Assembly: GCF_003151135.1 (NCBI RefSeq)
Contig: NZ_QEQK01000008.1
Span: forward strand, 105,280 to 169,279
Length of the DNA stretch: 64,000 nt
From: Abyssibacter profundi
GTDB taxonomy: Bacteria > Pseudomonadota > Gammaproteobacteria > Nevskiales > OUC007
Direction of reading: 5' to 3'
Shown: positions 25,778 through 34,828 of the stretch, one piece after another
How the letters are laid out: every line of letters starts with the position of its first letter
How positions within the stretch are numbered: position 1 is the first letter of the stretch
Made by a program: the position numbers and the translations under genes
The notes under the pieces: generated by a model
What the model saw: the letters and a program-made list of their open reading frames with translations, nothing else
The model's database searches: none
What the model was told of the DNA's origin: nothing

Positions 25778-26256
25778 GGCGCCACAATCTCCACCGCCGT
25801 GCCACAGTCCACGCGATCAAACAGGTCGATCACATCGGCATTGCGCATTCGGATACAGCCATGGGATGCCGGCACGCCCATGGGCTCGCTGTCCGGCGTG
25901 CCATGGATGTAGATATAGCGGCGCATGGTGTCGACGTCTCCTCCGCGGTTCACTCCCGGTTCCTCACCACAAAGCCAGAGAATGCGCGTCAGAATCCAGT
26001 CGCGCTCGGGGGCCGTTGCAGCGAGCGCCTCGTCATATTGCTCCCCGGTGGGGCGTCGCCCGACAAACACCGCACCCGATGGCTGACCGGCCCCGATCTT
26101 GGCGCGAATCCGATGCCGGCCTCGGGGTGTACAAAGACTGCCGTTGCGTTCACCCGGACCGTTACGGGCCGTGGACACCGGGTAGCAGCGCTGCACCGTT
26201 CCGCTGTGCCAACGCAGCTGCTGCGCGCGCAGATCAACGACAATATGCGGCCTCAT
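25774..26256 (-). CDS. L,D-transpeptidase (YkuD family), short form
   Basis: The 160-residue product consists almost only of a YkuD catalytic domain. The catalytic motif is present as I-H-G-T followed by S-H-G-C-I-R-M, with the Cys nucleophile near residue 135. It opens V-V-D-L-R-A-Q-Q-L, a typical first strand of the domain, but no signal peptide or membrane anchor is visible from the ATG at 26256. Export would need another route, or the enzyme may act in the cytoplasm on recycled muropeptides, which would fit its place beside nagZ. It overlaps both neighbours by 4 bases. Confidence 0.9.
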   Translation of the reverse strand: MRPHIVVDLRAQQLRWHSGTVQRCYPVSTARNGPGERNGSLCTPRGRHRIRAKIGAGQPSGAVFVGRRPTGEQYDEALAATAPERDWILTRILWLCGEEPGVNRGGDVDTMRRYIYIHGTPDSEPMGVPASHGCIRMRNADVIDLFDRVDCGTAVEIVAP

Positions 26257-26726
26257 GACGCCGCCCAGTCCTTGTACGGATGTTGAGCCAGGGCATGGTT
26301 GTAGTAGCGCGAATCCTCGGTCACCTCGTCGCCCAACCAGCCCGGACGCTCGAACGTGGCCTGCAGACTTGGCAGTTCGATTTCTGCCACGATCAGCCCC
26401 GCGTTGTCGCCGAAGAACTCATCAATTTCCCAGACCTGTTCACCGACCGGCACCCGGTGACGCTGCTTCTCGATGCGCCCGCCGCCCAGCTCAGCAATGA
26501 GTTGCTGTGCATCAACCAGCGGAATCGGATACTCAAACTCCAGGCGTTGCGCCCCGGCAACCGCCTGCTTGATGTTCAACGTGGCCTGCTCCGCTTCGAT
26601 GCGCACCCGAACAGAAGCCCGCCCCGCATCGTTGAGGTACGCCTGGGCCATGGGCGAGGAATGCCGAACCTGATCACGCCAGCCCTCACCGCACACCAGA
26701 AATTTGCGCTCGATTTCAATGGCCAC
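26253..26726 (-). CDS. CYTH-domain protein (inorganic triphosphatase/CyaB-like)
   Basis: I choose the GTG at 26726, since the protein then starts V-A-I-E-I-E-R-K-F-L-V, and the E-x-E-x-K motif is normally at residues 3-8 in this family; the open frame continues nine codons upstream to an ATG. The 157-residue product keeps alternating acidic and basic residues on strands of the triphosphate tunnel (R-V-R-I-E, N-I-K, E-F-E-Y-P-I-P, W-E-I-D-E-F). Members hydrolyse tripolyphosphate or thiamine triphosphate, or make cAMP. The substrate cannot be told from sequence. It overlaps rlmD by 11 bases and the LD-transpeptidase gene by 4. Confidence 0.88.
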   Translation of the reverse strand: MAIEIERKFLVCGEGWRDQVRHSSPMAQAYLNDAGRASVRVRIEAEQATLNIKQAVAGAQRLEFEYPIPLVDAQQLIAELGGGRIEKQRHRVPVGEQVWEIDEFFGDNAGLIVAEIELPSLQATFERPGWLGDEVTEDSRYYNHALAQHPYKDWAAS

Positions 26727-28074
26727 GACTGAGCACCGCCATCGACTCGACATGGGCCGTCTGCGGAAACATGTCGATCACCCCGGCCTGCTCACAGACA
26801 AAGCCATGGTCATGCACCAGGCGACCAACGTCTCTGGCGAGGGTGGCCGGGTGACAGGACACATACACCACCCGCTGCACGCCGGTCGCCGCCAGCGCGT
26901 CCAGACATTCCGCCGCACCGGCACGGGGCGGGTCGAGCAGGGCAACATCGAAATGCTGACCCGGCCATTGCCAATCCGCAGCTGCCTCGAAGAGATTCGC
27001 CACCTCGGTCGTGATCTGCGCGTCCAGGCCGTTGCGCCGGGCATTGGCATCCGCGCGTGCCACCAACGCCGCATCACCTTCCACCGCATGCACCAGCGCG
27101 CCCCGACGGGCGATGGGCAACGTGAAGTTACCCAAACCGGCAAACAGTTCTAGCACGCGGTCGCCGGGTTTCAACATAAGCGCGTCCAACGCCTGCAGGA
27201 CCAGCTGACGGTTGATGGGACCGTTGACCTGGATGAAATCCTGGGGCTCGAAGGCCAGCGTGATGTCATCTTCAGGCAGCCGATAGCTCAGTGGCCGAGC
27301 TGGCGGGTCCAGCGGTTCGATGCTGTCCAGTCCGCCAGGCTGCAGGTAAATCTGCACATCAAGCATCTGTTCCAGCCGCCGGAGTTCGGCTCGATCCGCC
27401 TCGGTGGGCATTGCCAGGCAGCGAATCGTCAACGCAGCACTGTCGTCGCCATAGGCGATTTCAATTTGCGGAATCTCGGCCCGAATGCTCAGCCGCCCCA
27501 AGGCTTCCGATAACTCCATCAATCGGTGCCCCAGCTCGGGAACAATCACCTCGCATGCCTCGATATCGGCAACGTAGGGTTTGTCGCGCTCGCGGAACCC
27601 CACCAATACACGGCCCTTGGCCGGCACGTCCCGAACCGATAGACGGGCCCGTCGCCGATAACCAAGCGTCGGGCCGGTCAGCGGCGGCAATACGGTGTCT
27701 GGCGTGACACGGCCAATACGGGTCAAGGCATCCAGCAGTTGCTGCTGTTTTTCACGCAACTGGGCTTGCGGGTCCAGGTGCTGCAGCTTGCAGCCACCGC
27801 AGTAGCCCGCGTGAACGCAGGGTGGCTCGATCCGATCTGCCGATGGCGTCAGTACGGATTCGAGGCGACCCTCGGCGAAATCCGAGCGATTGCGTACGCG
27901 CATGAAGGTGACGGACTCGCCGGGTAACGCGCCGTCGATGAAAATGACCTTGCCCGGATCGGCAGCGGGATCGGCCTCGGGCACGCGGCCAATTCCACGA
28001 CCATCGTTGGCCAGGGCCGTGATTGTGGTTTCAAAGGGCCCGGCAGGCTGCGGCCGGCGGCGACGCCGACTCAC
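26716..28074 (-). CDS. rlmD: 23S rRNA (uracil-1939 C5)-methyltransferase RlmD
   Basis: RlmD uses SAM to methylate U1939 of 23S rRNA. The 452-residue product begins with a basic TRAM domain (about 10-75), then a four-Cys iron-sulfur site (C-V-H-A-G-Y-C-G-G-C near residue 85, with a fourth Cys near 170). A Rossmann SAM site follows (V-L-E-L-F-A-G-L-G-N-F) with the catalytic Cys in V-S-C-H-P-A-T-L-A-R-D. It overlaps cysM by 4 bases. The cysM-rlmD neighbourhood next to a BarA/GacS kinase is also the Pseudomonas arrangement. Confidence 0.96.
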   Translation of the reverse strand: MSRRRRRPQPAGPFETTITALANDGRGIGRVPEADPAADPGKVIFIDGALPGESVTFMRVRNRSDFAEGRLESVLTPSADRIEPPCVHAGYCGGCKLQHLDPQAQLREKQQQLLDALTRIGRVTPDTVLPPLTGPTLGYRRRARLSVRDVPAKGRVLVGFRERDKPYVADIEACEVIVPELGHRLMELSEALGRLSIRAEIPQIEIAYGDDSAALTIRCLAMPTEADRAELRRLEQMLDVQIYLQPGGLDSIEPLDPPARPLSYRLPEDDITLAFEPQDFIQVNGPINRQLVLQALDALMLKPGDRVLELFAGLGNFTLPIARRGALVHAVEGDAALVARADANARRNGLDAQITTEVANLFEAAADWQWPGQHFDVALLDPPRAGAAECLDALAATGVQRVVYVSCHPATLARDVGRLVHDHGFVCEQAGVIDMFPQTAHVESMAVLSRGH

Positions 28075-28976
28075 TCGATGGCTCCGAATACGCCAGTTGA
28101 TAGATAGCGGTCTCCGCGATCGCAGACGATGCTCACAATCGTGGCGTTCTCCAACTCCTCGGCCAACCGCAGTGCCACTTGCATGGCCCCGCCGGAAGAC
28201 ACCCCTGCAAAAATGCCTTCCTCTGCTGCGAGTCGCCGCGTCATGAGCTCCGCGTCGGCCGCTGCGACATCCATGACTCGATCCACACGGCCCGGCTCGA
28301 AAATGGCGGGCAGGTAAGCCTGTGGCCAGCGGCGTATGCCCGGGATGCTGGACTCTCCCTCCGGCTGCACGCCGATGATCTGGATATCGGGATTTTGCTG
28401 TTTGAAATACCGGGAGCAGCCCATGATGGTCCCTGTCGTGCCCATGGAGGAGACAAAGTGGGTGATCTGCCCGTCGGTGGCCTGCCAGATCTCCGGGCCC
28501 GTGCCCTCAAAGTGCGCGCGGGGATTGTCCGGGTTCGCAAACTGGTTCAGCACCTTGCCCTCCCCGGCCTGTTCCATTCGCGTCGCCAGATCACGCGCGC
28601 CCTCCATGCCCTCGGCACGGGTGACATGCACGATCTCCGCGCCGAAAGCGCGCATGGTGGCCGTCCGCTCTGCGCTGGCGTTCTCCGGCATGATCAAGAC
28701 CATGCGGTAACCGCGCATGGCCGCGACCATGGCCAAGGCAATACCGGTATTACCGCTGGTGGCTTCGATCAGGGTATCGCCGGGCTGAATCTCGCCACGC
28801 GCCTCGGCGTAGCGCAGCATGCTGTGGGCGGGGCGGTCCTTCACGGAGCCTGCGGGATTGTTGCCTTCCAGCTTGGCGAGAATCTGATTGCCCCGATGTC
28901 GCAGGTGGCGATCCAGGCGCTGAATACGAACCAGCGGGGTGTTGCCGATGGTGGCGTCGAGCGTGGGAATTGTCAT
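28071..28976 (-). CDS. cysM: Cysteine synthase B
   Basis: CysM makes cysteine from O-acetylserine and sulfide or thiosulfate using PLP. The 301-residue product has the PLP lysine in N-P-A-G-S-V-K-D-R-P near residue 45, the substrate loop E-A-T-S-G-N-T-G-I-A-L-A and the phosphate-binding glycines in S-S-M-G-T-T-G-T. Its length and the R-x-R insertion near residue 200 fit CysM rather than CysK. It is the first gene of the eight-gene minus-strand run and divergent from the hybrid kinase at 29068 with a 91-base gap that must hold both promoters. Confidence 0.95.
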   Translation of the reverse strand: MTIPTLDATIGNTPLVRIQRLDRHLRHRGNQILAKLEGNNPAGSVKDRPAHSMLRYAEARGEIQPGDTLIEATSGNTGIALAMVAAMRGYRMVLIMPENASAERTATMRAFGAEIVHVTRAEGMEGARDLATRMEQAGEGKVLNQFANPDNPRAHFEGTGPEIWQATDGQITHFVSSMGTTGTIMGCSRYFKQQNPDIQIIGVQPEGESSIPGIRRWPQAYLPAIFEPGRVDRVMDVAAADAELMTRRLAAEEGIFAGVSSGGAMQVALRLAEELENATIVSIVCDRGDRYLSTGVFGAIE

Positions 28977-29067
28977 GGCGGCGGATTCTACCGAATGCGT
29001 TCGACAGGTTCGCCTCCAATCCCGCTCAGATCCGTCGCCACAGCGGCTGATCGTTCATACTGATTGG

Positions 29068-31692
29068 ATGCAGGAGGGGCTCAACACACGCATTGGTTTC
29101 GGCACCATCACGTTTCCCGTGATCGCCGTCTGGCTCGCCATGACCGCGGCACTGCTGCGCGGCCATGTCGCCGACTATCGCTTTGCGCAGACCCGGCTCG
29201 GCGCCATCACCCCCGGTCTGATCTACGAGAGCGCGCAAAGCGGACCGGACCGTATTGAAACCACCGAGCTGGCCCGGCTCGCTGAGGGGCTGGTGGGCAT
29301 TCGCCATCTGACGCTACTGGACCCGCGAGAGCAGCGTCTGGGCCATTGGGCCGCAGCTGAGCCCGACGCGGTCCCAGGTTTGGTCGGCGGCTTGCTTCGA
29401 CTGATGGGTGCGACGGCACCAGCTGGCAGTGTTCGGCGTGTCGTGGCGCCCGAGGCTGACGCCGGAGAGCCCTTCTTGCTCGAAATCGGCCTGGCCGCAC
29501 CCATTGCGGACCCGCAGTTTGTCCAGCGTTTTCGTCAGTTGCTGGGCCTGTCCACCGGAATAGGCCTCATTGCACTGGCTGTACTCATCCTGGTCAGGGT
29601 TCGGCTCAGCCGTCCGGCGCATGAATTGGAATTGGCGCTGCGCCGGTTGGTCCGCGGTGAAGATGCCCACGAAATCACCCGGCTGCCGCCCCCCTATGCC
29701 GATGCCGCCGGCTCTATCCGTCTGCTGAGCGAGCGACTGCGATACAGCCGGGACCACCTGCGCACCCATGTGCTGCAAGCCACCGACAAACTCCATGCTG
29801 ACCTGAACCGCCTGCGGCGCCGGGTACGCGAGGTCGAGACCGAACGCGACAGTGCCGTCACGCTGGCCGACTCGCGCCGCGAGCTGTTATCGGGGCTGTC
29901 GCATGAACTGCGCACGCCGCTAATCGCGATCCTGGGCCAAACCGACCTCATCCTGCGCCAGCAGCCGGACGCGGCCACTACCGAGTCCATGCTGCAGATC
30001 AAGCGATCGGTTCAGTCGCTGCTGACCCTGATCAATGACTGGCTGGAGTGGGGTCGCATCGAAGCCGGCAAGCTCACGCTCAATGAGGTGGCGTTCAACC
30101 TGCTGGACACCGTCGAAGACACCATCAACCTGCTCGCGCCGCTGGCCTATGAAAAAGACCTGGAACTGGTCCACATCATCTACCACGACGTGCCACGTCG
30201 GCTGCGCGGTGACGCAGCGCGGATTCAACAGGTGCTCACCAATCTGCTGTCCAATGCGATCAAATTCACACAGCACGGCGAGGTGGTCCTGCGGGTCATG
30301 AGCCGCGAAGACCTGGGTGACGATGTTGTCCTGGGTTTTCAGGTCAGCGACACCGGTATCGGCATCCCGGAAGCACAGCAGCAGCGCTTGTTCCATGCGT
30401 TTAACCGGGCTGATCACGGCGACGCCGCCGTTCAGCCGGGCACCGGCCTTGGACTGAGCATCTCGCGGCAAATCGTGCGCATGATGGACGGTCAAATCGA
30501 GTTCGACAGCACGGAGGGCCAGGGGTCGCGCTTCGAGGCGGTGATGCGTATTGGCAAGCAGAGTCGGCGGCCCGACCAACCCTTGGCCTGGACCGGCCTG
30601 AAACATCGACAGGTCTGGTTGCTGGACCGACATGCAACCGCGCGTCTCGCATTGCGCCACTGCCTGGAGTACTGGAACACCGAACTAACGGAGTTTGATG
30701 ATCCCGCGCTGGCCTCTGCACAACTCCGCAGTACGCGTCGCCCGCCTGATCTGATCCTGGTCGGGGTCACCGCGGCACAGGTCACCGATGGCTGGCTCCA
30801 TGCCCTGCTGCAGGAGGGTCATCGCCGCCACGCCCCGGTGGTCGTGCTGGTCACCAGCATCGACCATCAAATCCTGGCCCGCCTCAGAGACCTGGGCGCC
30901 AATGCCGCGTTACCCAAGACCGTGGATCGCGAATCGCTGTATCGCGAGCTGATCGGCGCCCTGGAATACAGCGCAGAACCTCAGCGCAGACCGCTGGAAG
31001 GCGTTAGCTGTCTGGTCGTGGAAAACAACGTCACCAATCGACGCCTGATCGTGCGTAGCCTGCAAGACAATGGCGCGCAGGTCCTGGAGGCAACAGACGG
31101 CGACACCGGCCTGGAAATGGCACAGCAACACACGCCGAGTGTGGTGTTGCTCGACCACCGGATGCCGGGGCGTGATGGTGTCGACACGGCCCGTGCACTC
31201 CGGGCCCTGGATGGCGGCAAGGGATTCCTGATTATCGGCCTGAGCGCCAGCGTCTCGCCCGAGCTTCGTGAGCGCTGGGAACAGGCGGGTGCCGACAGCG
31301 TGCTGGAGAAAAGCGCAGAGGACCGGGTTCTGATTCGCCATATGCTCCGTTTAACCGAACAGTCGACGTCGGGAGAACTGGAGCTCACCGCAGACCCGGA
31401 ACTCCGCGACATGCTGCTCGAAGAACTGCCCTTGCAGCTCGACGCCATTCAGCAGGCCTGGCAGCGCAAGAACACCCGTGAGGTCTACGACGCGGTGCAT
31501 CAGCTGCACGGCACCGCTGCGTTTTACAAGCTCCACTCGTTACGCGAAATCTCGCGCCGGCTGGAAGCGCGTCTGGCGGCGTTGGAAGACAGCGACGCGC
31601 TCGGCGAGCTCGACCCGCTACGCAGCACCCTGTCTTCGCAGGTCGACGCCTATTTGCTCAAGCTGCAACAGTCGCGCCCCAATCCGGTCTAG
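29068..31692 (+). CDS. barA: BarA/GacS-type hybrid sensor histidine kinase
   Basis: This is the sensor of the BarA-UvrY/GacS-GacA system, which usually controls Rsm/Csr small RNAs. I choose the ATG at 29068, which gives an N-terminal membrane helix; the upstream extension overlaps cysM. The 874-residue product has a helix near 8-30, a periplasmic domain, a second helix near 155-178, a HAMP-like linker, and a HisKA domain with S-H-E-L-R-T-P. A HATPase domain follows (N-A-I-K-F-T, D-T-G-I-G-I, G-T-G-L-G-L), then a degenerate receiver, a receiver with L-L-D-H-R-M-P and a C-terminal Hpt domain (H-Q-L-H-G-T-A-A-F). In the active receiver the acidic pair reads E-N, not D-D or E-D. It is convergent with pdxJ. 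Confidence 0.92.
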   Translation: MQEGLNTRIGFGTITFPVIAVWLAMTAALLRGHVADYRFAQTRLGAITPGLIYESAQSGPDRIETTELARLAEGLVGIRHLTLLDPREQRLGHWAAAEPDAVPGLVGGLLRLMGATAPAGSVRRVVAPEADAGEPFLLEIGLAAPIADPQFVQRFRQLLGLSTGIGLIALAVLILVRVRLSRPAHELELALRRLVRGEDAHEITRLPPPYADAAGSIRLLSERLRYSRDHLRTHVLQATDKLHADLNRLRRRVREVETERDSAVTLADSRRELLSGLSHELRTPLIAILGQTDLILRQQPDAATTESMLQIKRSVQSLLTLINDWLEWGRIEAGKLTLNEVAFNLLDTVEDTINLLAPLAYEKDLELVHIIYHDVPRRLRGDAARIQQVLTNLLSNAIKFTQHGEVVLRVMSREDLGDDVVLGFQVSDTGIGIPEAQQQRLFHAFNRADHGDAAVQPGTGLGLSISRQIVRMMDGQIEFDSTEGQGSRFEAVMRIGKQSRRPDQPLAWTGLKHRQVWLLDRHATARLALRHCLEYWNTELTEFDDPALASAQLRSTRRPPDLILVGVTAAQVTDGWLHALLQEGHRRHAPVVVLVTSIDHQILARLRDLGANAALPKTVDRESLYRELIGALEYSAEPQRRPLEGVSCLVVENNVTNRRLIVRSLQDNGAQVLEATDGDTGLEMAQQHTPSVVLLDHRMPGRDGVDTARALRALDGGKGFLIIGLSASVSPELRERWEQAGADSVLEKSAEDRVLIRHMLRLTEQSTSGELELTADPELRDMLLEELPLQLDAIQQAWQRKNTREVYDAVHQLHGTAAFYKLHSLREISRRLEARLAALEDSDALGELDPLRSTLSSQVDAYLLKLQQSRPNPV

Positions 31693-32420
31693 CTGCGGGC
31701 GGCGACCATGCGCTGCTTCATCTCGGCCACGGCGGCCGGCAATCCGATGAACAAGGCGCGGGCGATCAGGAAGTGGCCGATGTTCAGTTCCACGATCTCG
31801 CCAATGGCCGCGATGGGTCCGACGTTGTCCAGATGCAGACCATGGCCGGCGTGGACCTCCAGCCCCTCGCGGCTGGCTTGCTGCGCGAAGGCGCAAATAT
31901 CAGCCGCCAGGGCGTCCATTTGCTCCGGGTGGTCGGCATATTCGCCCGTGTGAATTTCGATGGCAGGTGCGCCGACAGCCAGCGCCGCTTCAAGCTGGCG
32001 CGCGTCGGGATCGATGAACAGCGACACCCGCACCCCGGCGTCGGCCAAGCGCTTGACCGCCGCCTGCACCCGCGCTTGCTGCCCGGCCACATCCAGGCCG
32101 CCTTCCGTCGTCAACTCTTCGCGACGCTCCGGGACTAGGCAGCAATGCGGCGGTGCCACAGCGACTGCAAAATCGAGCATGTCATCGGCCAGCGACATTT
32201 CCAGGTTTAATGGAATGGTCAACTGCTGCGCCAGGGATTGAACGTCGCGCTCCTGAATATGGCGACGATCCTCGCGCAAATGCACCGTCACGCCATCTGC
32301 CCCCGCATGGGCCGCCAGCAGACCGGCCTCGGCCGGGTCTGGATACAGCGTGCAGCGGGCCTGGCGGATGGTTGCAACGTGATCGACGTTTACGCCCAGG
32401 CGAATCGGAGGATGGCTCAT
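31689..32420 (-). CDS. pdxJ: Pyridoxine 5'-phosphate synthase
   Basis: PdxJ condenses 1-deoxyxylulose-5-phosphate with aminoacetone phosphate (3-amino-1-hydroxyacetone 1-phosphate) to give pyridoxine phosphate. The 243-residue product starts with the conserved G-V-N-V-D-H-V-A-T-I-R-Q-A-R and continues with V-T-V-H-L-R-E-D-R-R-H-I; the phosphate-site H-A-G-H-G-L is near residue 193. It is the last gene of the rnc-era-recO-pdxJ order and overlaps the 3' end of the BarA gene on the other strand by 4 bases. Confidence 0.97.
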   Translation of the reverse strand: MSHPPIRLGVNVDHVATIRQARCTLYPDPAEAGLLAAHAGADGVTVHLREDRRHIQERDVQSLAQQLTIPLNLEMSLADDMLDFAVAVAPPHCCLVPERREELTTEGGLDVAGQQARVQAAVKRLADAGVRVSLFIDPDARQLEAALAVGAPAIEIHTGEYADHPEQMDALAADICAFAQQASREGLEVHAGHGLHLDNVGPIAAIGEIVELNIGHFLIARALFIGLPAAVAEMKQRMVAARS

Positions 32421-32528
32421 GACAGGCAGGCGGCTGGAACCGCGCAGTGGACTCGCTGCGCATCATAGTGACGTCGCCACGAAATTGCGCTGCTCATCGA
32501 TGGCGGAGGACAGCTGCAGTCGCGCGGG

Positions 32529-33230
32529 TTACCGGCCCAGACGGCGCAACCCCTGCAGCAGGCGTGGCGCTTCCAGAGGGCGTGTCCCCAGATGCGGGGC
32601 CAAGGCCGCGCGCATCACACGCCGAATATCGGCACGGGCCTCCTGTCCGCTCCAGTCATCCGCAACCCAGGCCAGCAAATTCGCCCCCGTGCTGCCCTGC
32701 CCAGCCGCGTCGGTGGTTTCGAGGCCGCCATCCGGCCCCGGAAGATAGCGTTGACTGGCGACCAGAGGTTGTCCACGCGCGTCACAGTCACGCGCAAACC
32801 CATAGCCGAGCACATGGAGTAATTGGTACTCGAAATTACGCAGCGCGGGTTCGCGTGTCATGCCGTCGTCCAGCGCGTCCAGACACCGCCAATAGGCCGG
32901 ATAAATCGCCGGATGCGGATCATCGCGCGCCAACAGGCGCAGCAGTAGCTCGTTGACGTAAAGGGCGCAGATGGCCGCCTCGCCCTGTAACGCGACCCGA
33001 CGGCGCGGCTCCGCGGACGTCAGCGTGTGGAGCTCTCCGCGGCCAACCCAGGCCAGTTCGTACTCATGCAGTGGCTCAAGCCGCGCATGGCGGCCTCCGC
33101 GGCGCGCGCCCTTGGCGACCAGTCCGACCCGACCCGCTTCTGCGGTCAGACATTCCAGGACAAGACTGGTCTCGCGGTAGGGGCGACGGTGCAACACCAC
33201 CCCAAAATCCTCACGGCGCCGCCCTGCCAC
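32529..33230 (-). CDS. recO: DNA repair protein RecO
   Basis: RecO helps RecR load RecA on SSB-coated gaps. The 233-residue product starts with GTG at 33230 and opens with an OB-fold (residues about 8-80) showing V-L-H-R-R-P-Y-R-E-T-S and V-A-K-G-A-R-R. A helical domain follows (Y-V-N-E-L-L-L-R-L-L, then L-R-N-F-E-Y-Q-L-L). The zinc-finger cysteines seen in some RecO proteins are absent, as in E. coli. It lies 6 bases after era; the 108-base gap to pdxJ has no other gene that I can see. Confidence 0.94.
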   Translation of the reverse strand: MAGRRREDFGVVLHRRPYRETSLVLECLTAEAGRVGLVAKGARRGGRHARLEPLHEYELAWVGRGELHTLTSAEPRRRVALQGEAAICALYVNELLLRLLARDDPHPAIYPAYWRCLDALDDGMTREPALRNFEYQLLHVLGYGFARDCDARGQPLVASQRYLPGPDGGLETTDAAGQGSTGANLLAWVADDWSGQEARADIRRVMRAALAPHLGTRPLEAPRLLQGLRRLGR

Positions 33231-33236
33231 GTGCGC

Positions 33237-34142
33237 TTACTGGGCGTCAGGCAGGTCGTAACCCAGCGACGCCAATGCGCGCTCATCATCGGCCCAGCCG
33301 CGCTTGACCCGGCACCAGAGCTGCAGATGCAGCCCCTGCCCCAGCTCGGCCTGCAACGCCCGACGCGCCTCGCTGCCCACCTGCTTGAGGCGCGCACCTT
33401 TTTTGCCGATGACGATGCCCTTGTGGCTGTCGCGTGCCACCCAGATCACCGCGCTGACGTGGCGACGCCCGTCATCCATGGGCTCGTCGGCCTCAATCTC
33501 GACGGTAATGGCGTAGGGCAGCTCCTGCTCCAAGGACATGAAGAGCTTTTCGCGGATGATCTCCGCCATCCGGAAATGCTCACCGCGATCGGTGACCCGA
33601 TCGGTCTCGTAAAGAAAAGGCGACTCCGGCAGCGTCCGACGCAGCTCCTCAAGCAACGACTCCAGGTTGCTCCCACGTGTTGCCGATATCGGCACCACGA
33701 ATTCCACCGGACGACGCTGGCTGAGTTCAGCGATGAACGGCATCAGCTCTGTCTTCGCCTTGACGAGGTCGACCTTGGTCACGATCAGACCCACTGGCGT
33801 GCGTAGGCCCCGCAGACGCTCCAACACCTCGGCATCTTCATCGGTCCAGCGTCCTGACTGCACCAGCCAGAGCACGCAGTCGGCATCACGCACCGAGTCC
33901 GTCGCGGTCTGATTGAGCATGCGGTTCATTGCAGACTTGCCGCCGACATGAATGCCCGGGGTGTCGACAAAAATCATCTGGACCGCTTCTTCCGTCCGAA
34001 TGCCCAGAATGCGGTGGCGGGTGGTTTGCGGCTTGGGCGTCGTGATGCTGACACGCGCGCCCACCAAGGCGTTGATCAGGGTGGACTTCCCCACGTTGGG
34101 CCGGCCCACCACGGCAATGAATCCGGCTCGGGTCTGGCTCAT
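33237..34142 (-). CDS. era: GTPase Era
   Basis: Era binds 16S rRNA and aids 30S maturation. The 301-residue product has G1 G-R-P-N-V-G-K-S-T near residue 14, G3 D-T-P-G-I near 61, G4 T-K-V-D near 123, and a C-terminal KH domain with I-G-K-K-G near 243. The start ATG overlaps the rnc stop by 4 bases, the classic rnc-era coupling. Length matches E. coli Era (301 residues). Confidence 0.97.
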   Translation of the reverse strand: MSQTRAGFIAVVGRPNVGKSTLINALVGARVSITTPKPQTTRHRILGIRTEEAVQMIFVDTPGIHVGGKSAMNRMLNQTATDSVRDADCVLWLVQSGRWTDEDAEVLERLRGLRTPVGLIVTKVDLVKAKTELMPFIAELSQRRPVEFVVPISATRGSNLESLLEELRRTLPESPFLYETDRVTDRGEHFRMAEIIREKLFMSLEQELPYAITVEIEADEPMDDGRRHVSAVIWVARDSHKGIVIGKKGARLKQVGSEARRALQAELGQGLHLQLWCRVKRGWADDERALASLGYDLPDAQ

Positions 34143-34828
34143 GGCTTGGTCACCAGATTAAAAACGAACTCCAGGCAGGCGCGGGCCGCATCCTGCTCGG
34201 CCTTGCGTCGACTGCTGCCCTGCCCCTCGAAGATCTGATCCGTATCGGCCAGTCGACAGGTCGCCCGCATATGCTGTTTGTGCTGCTCACCGGTCACCTC
34301 GATGATCTCGTAGGCGGGCAGCGGCCGACCCTCGCGTTGCAGGGCCTCCTGCAAACGGGTCTTGGCGTCCTTGAGGGACTCGGCATCCGGCAGATCGTCC
34401 AGGCGCGCGGCAAACAGCCGACGCACCATGGTCGCAGCCGCGTCAAACCCTTGGTCTAGGTACACCGCACCGAGCAATGCCTCGACCGCGTCAGCCAGTA
34501 TCGACCCGCGGCGATGCCCGCCGGTGGCCTTCTCGCCAAGCCCAAGACTCATCCAGTCGCCGAGCCCCAGCTCGCGGCCGATTTCTGCGAGGGTGGAACC
34601 ACGGACCAGCGCTGCGCGAATCCGCGACAAATCGCCCTCATCGGACTCGGGCTGACGCTGATAGAGCTCGGCGGCGATGACAAAGTTCAGCAGTCCATCG
34701 CCAAGGAATTCCAGCCGCTCGTTGTGTTGACGGCCCGCACTGCGATGCCGCAGGGCTTGTTCCAGCAGCGACTCGTTGTTGAACTGATAGCCAATGGCGC
34801 GCTGAAGCGCGGCCAATGTCGGTGTCAC
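34139..34828 (-). CDS. rnc: Ribonuclease III
   Basis: RNase III cuts double-stranded RNA in rRNA precursors and some mRNAs, including its own in E. coli. The 229-residue product has the signature N-E-R-L-E-F-L-G-D-G-L-L near residue 37 (the usual Ser/Ala after Asp is Gly here), the second acidic cluster D-A-V-E-A-L-L-G-A-V-Y-L-D near 113, and a C-terminal dsRNA-binding domain ending in K-A-E-Q-D-A-A. The start at 34828 is a GTG overlapping the DUF4845 stop in GTGA. Confidence 0.96.
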   Translation of the reverse strand: MTPTLAALQRAIGYQFNNESLLEQALRHRSAGRQHNERLEFLGDGLLNFVIAAELYQRQPESDEGDLSRIRAALVRGSTLAEIGRELGLGDWMSLGLGEKATGGHRRGSILADAVEALLGAVYLDQGFDAAATMVRRLFAARLDDLPDAESLKDAKTRLQEALQREGRPLPAYEIIEVTGEQHKQHMRATCRLADTDQIFEGQGSSRRKAEQDAARACLEFVFNLVTKP

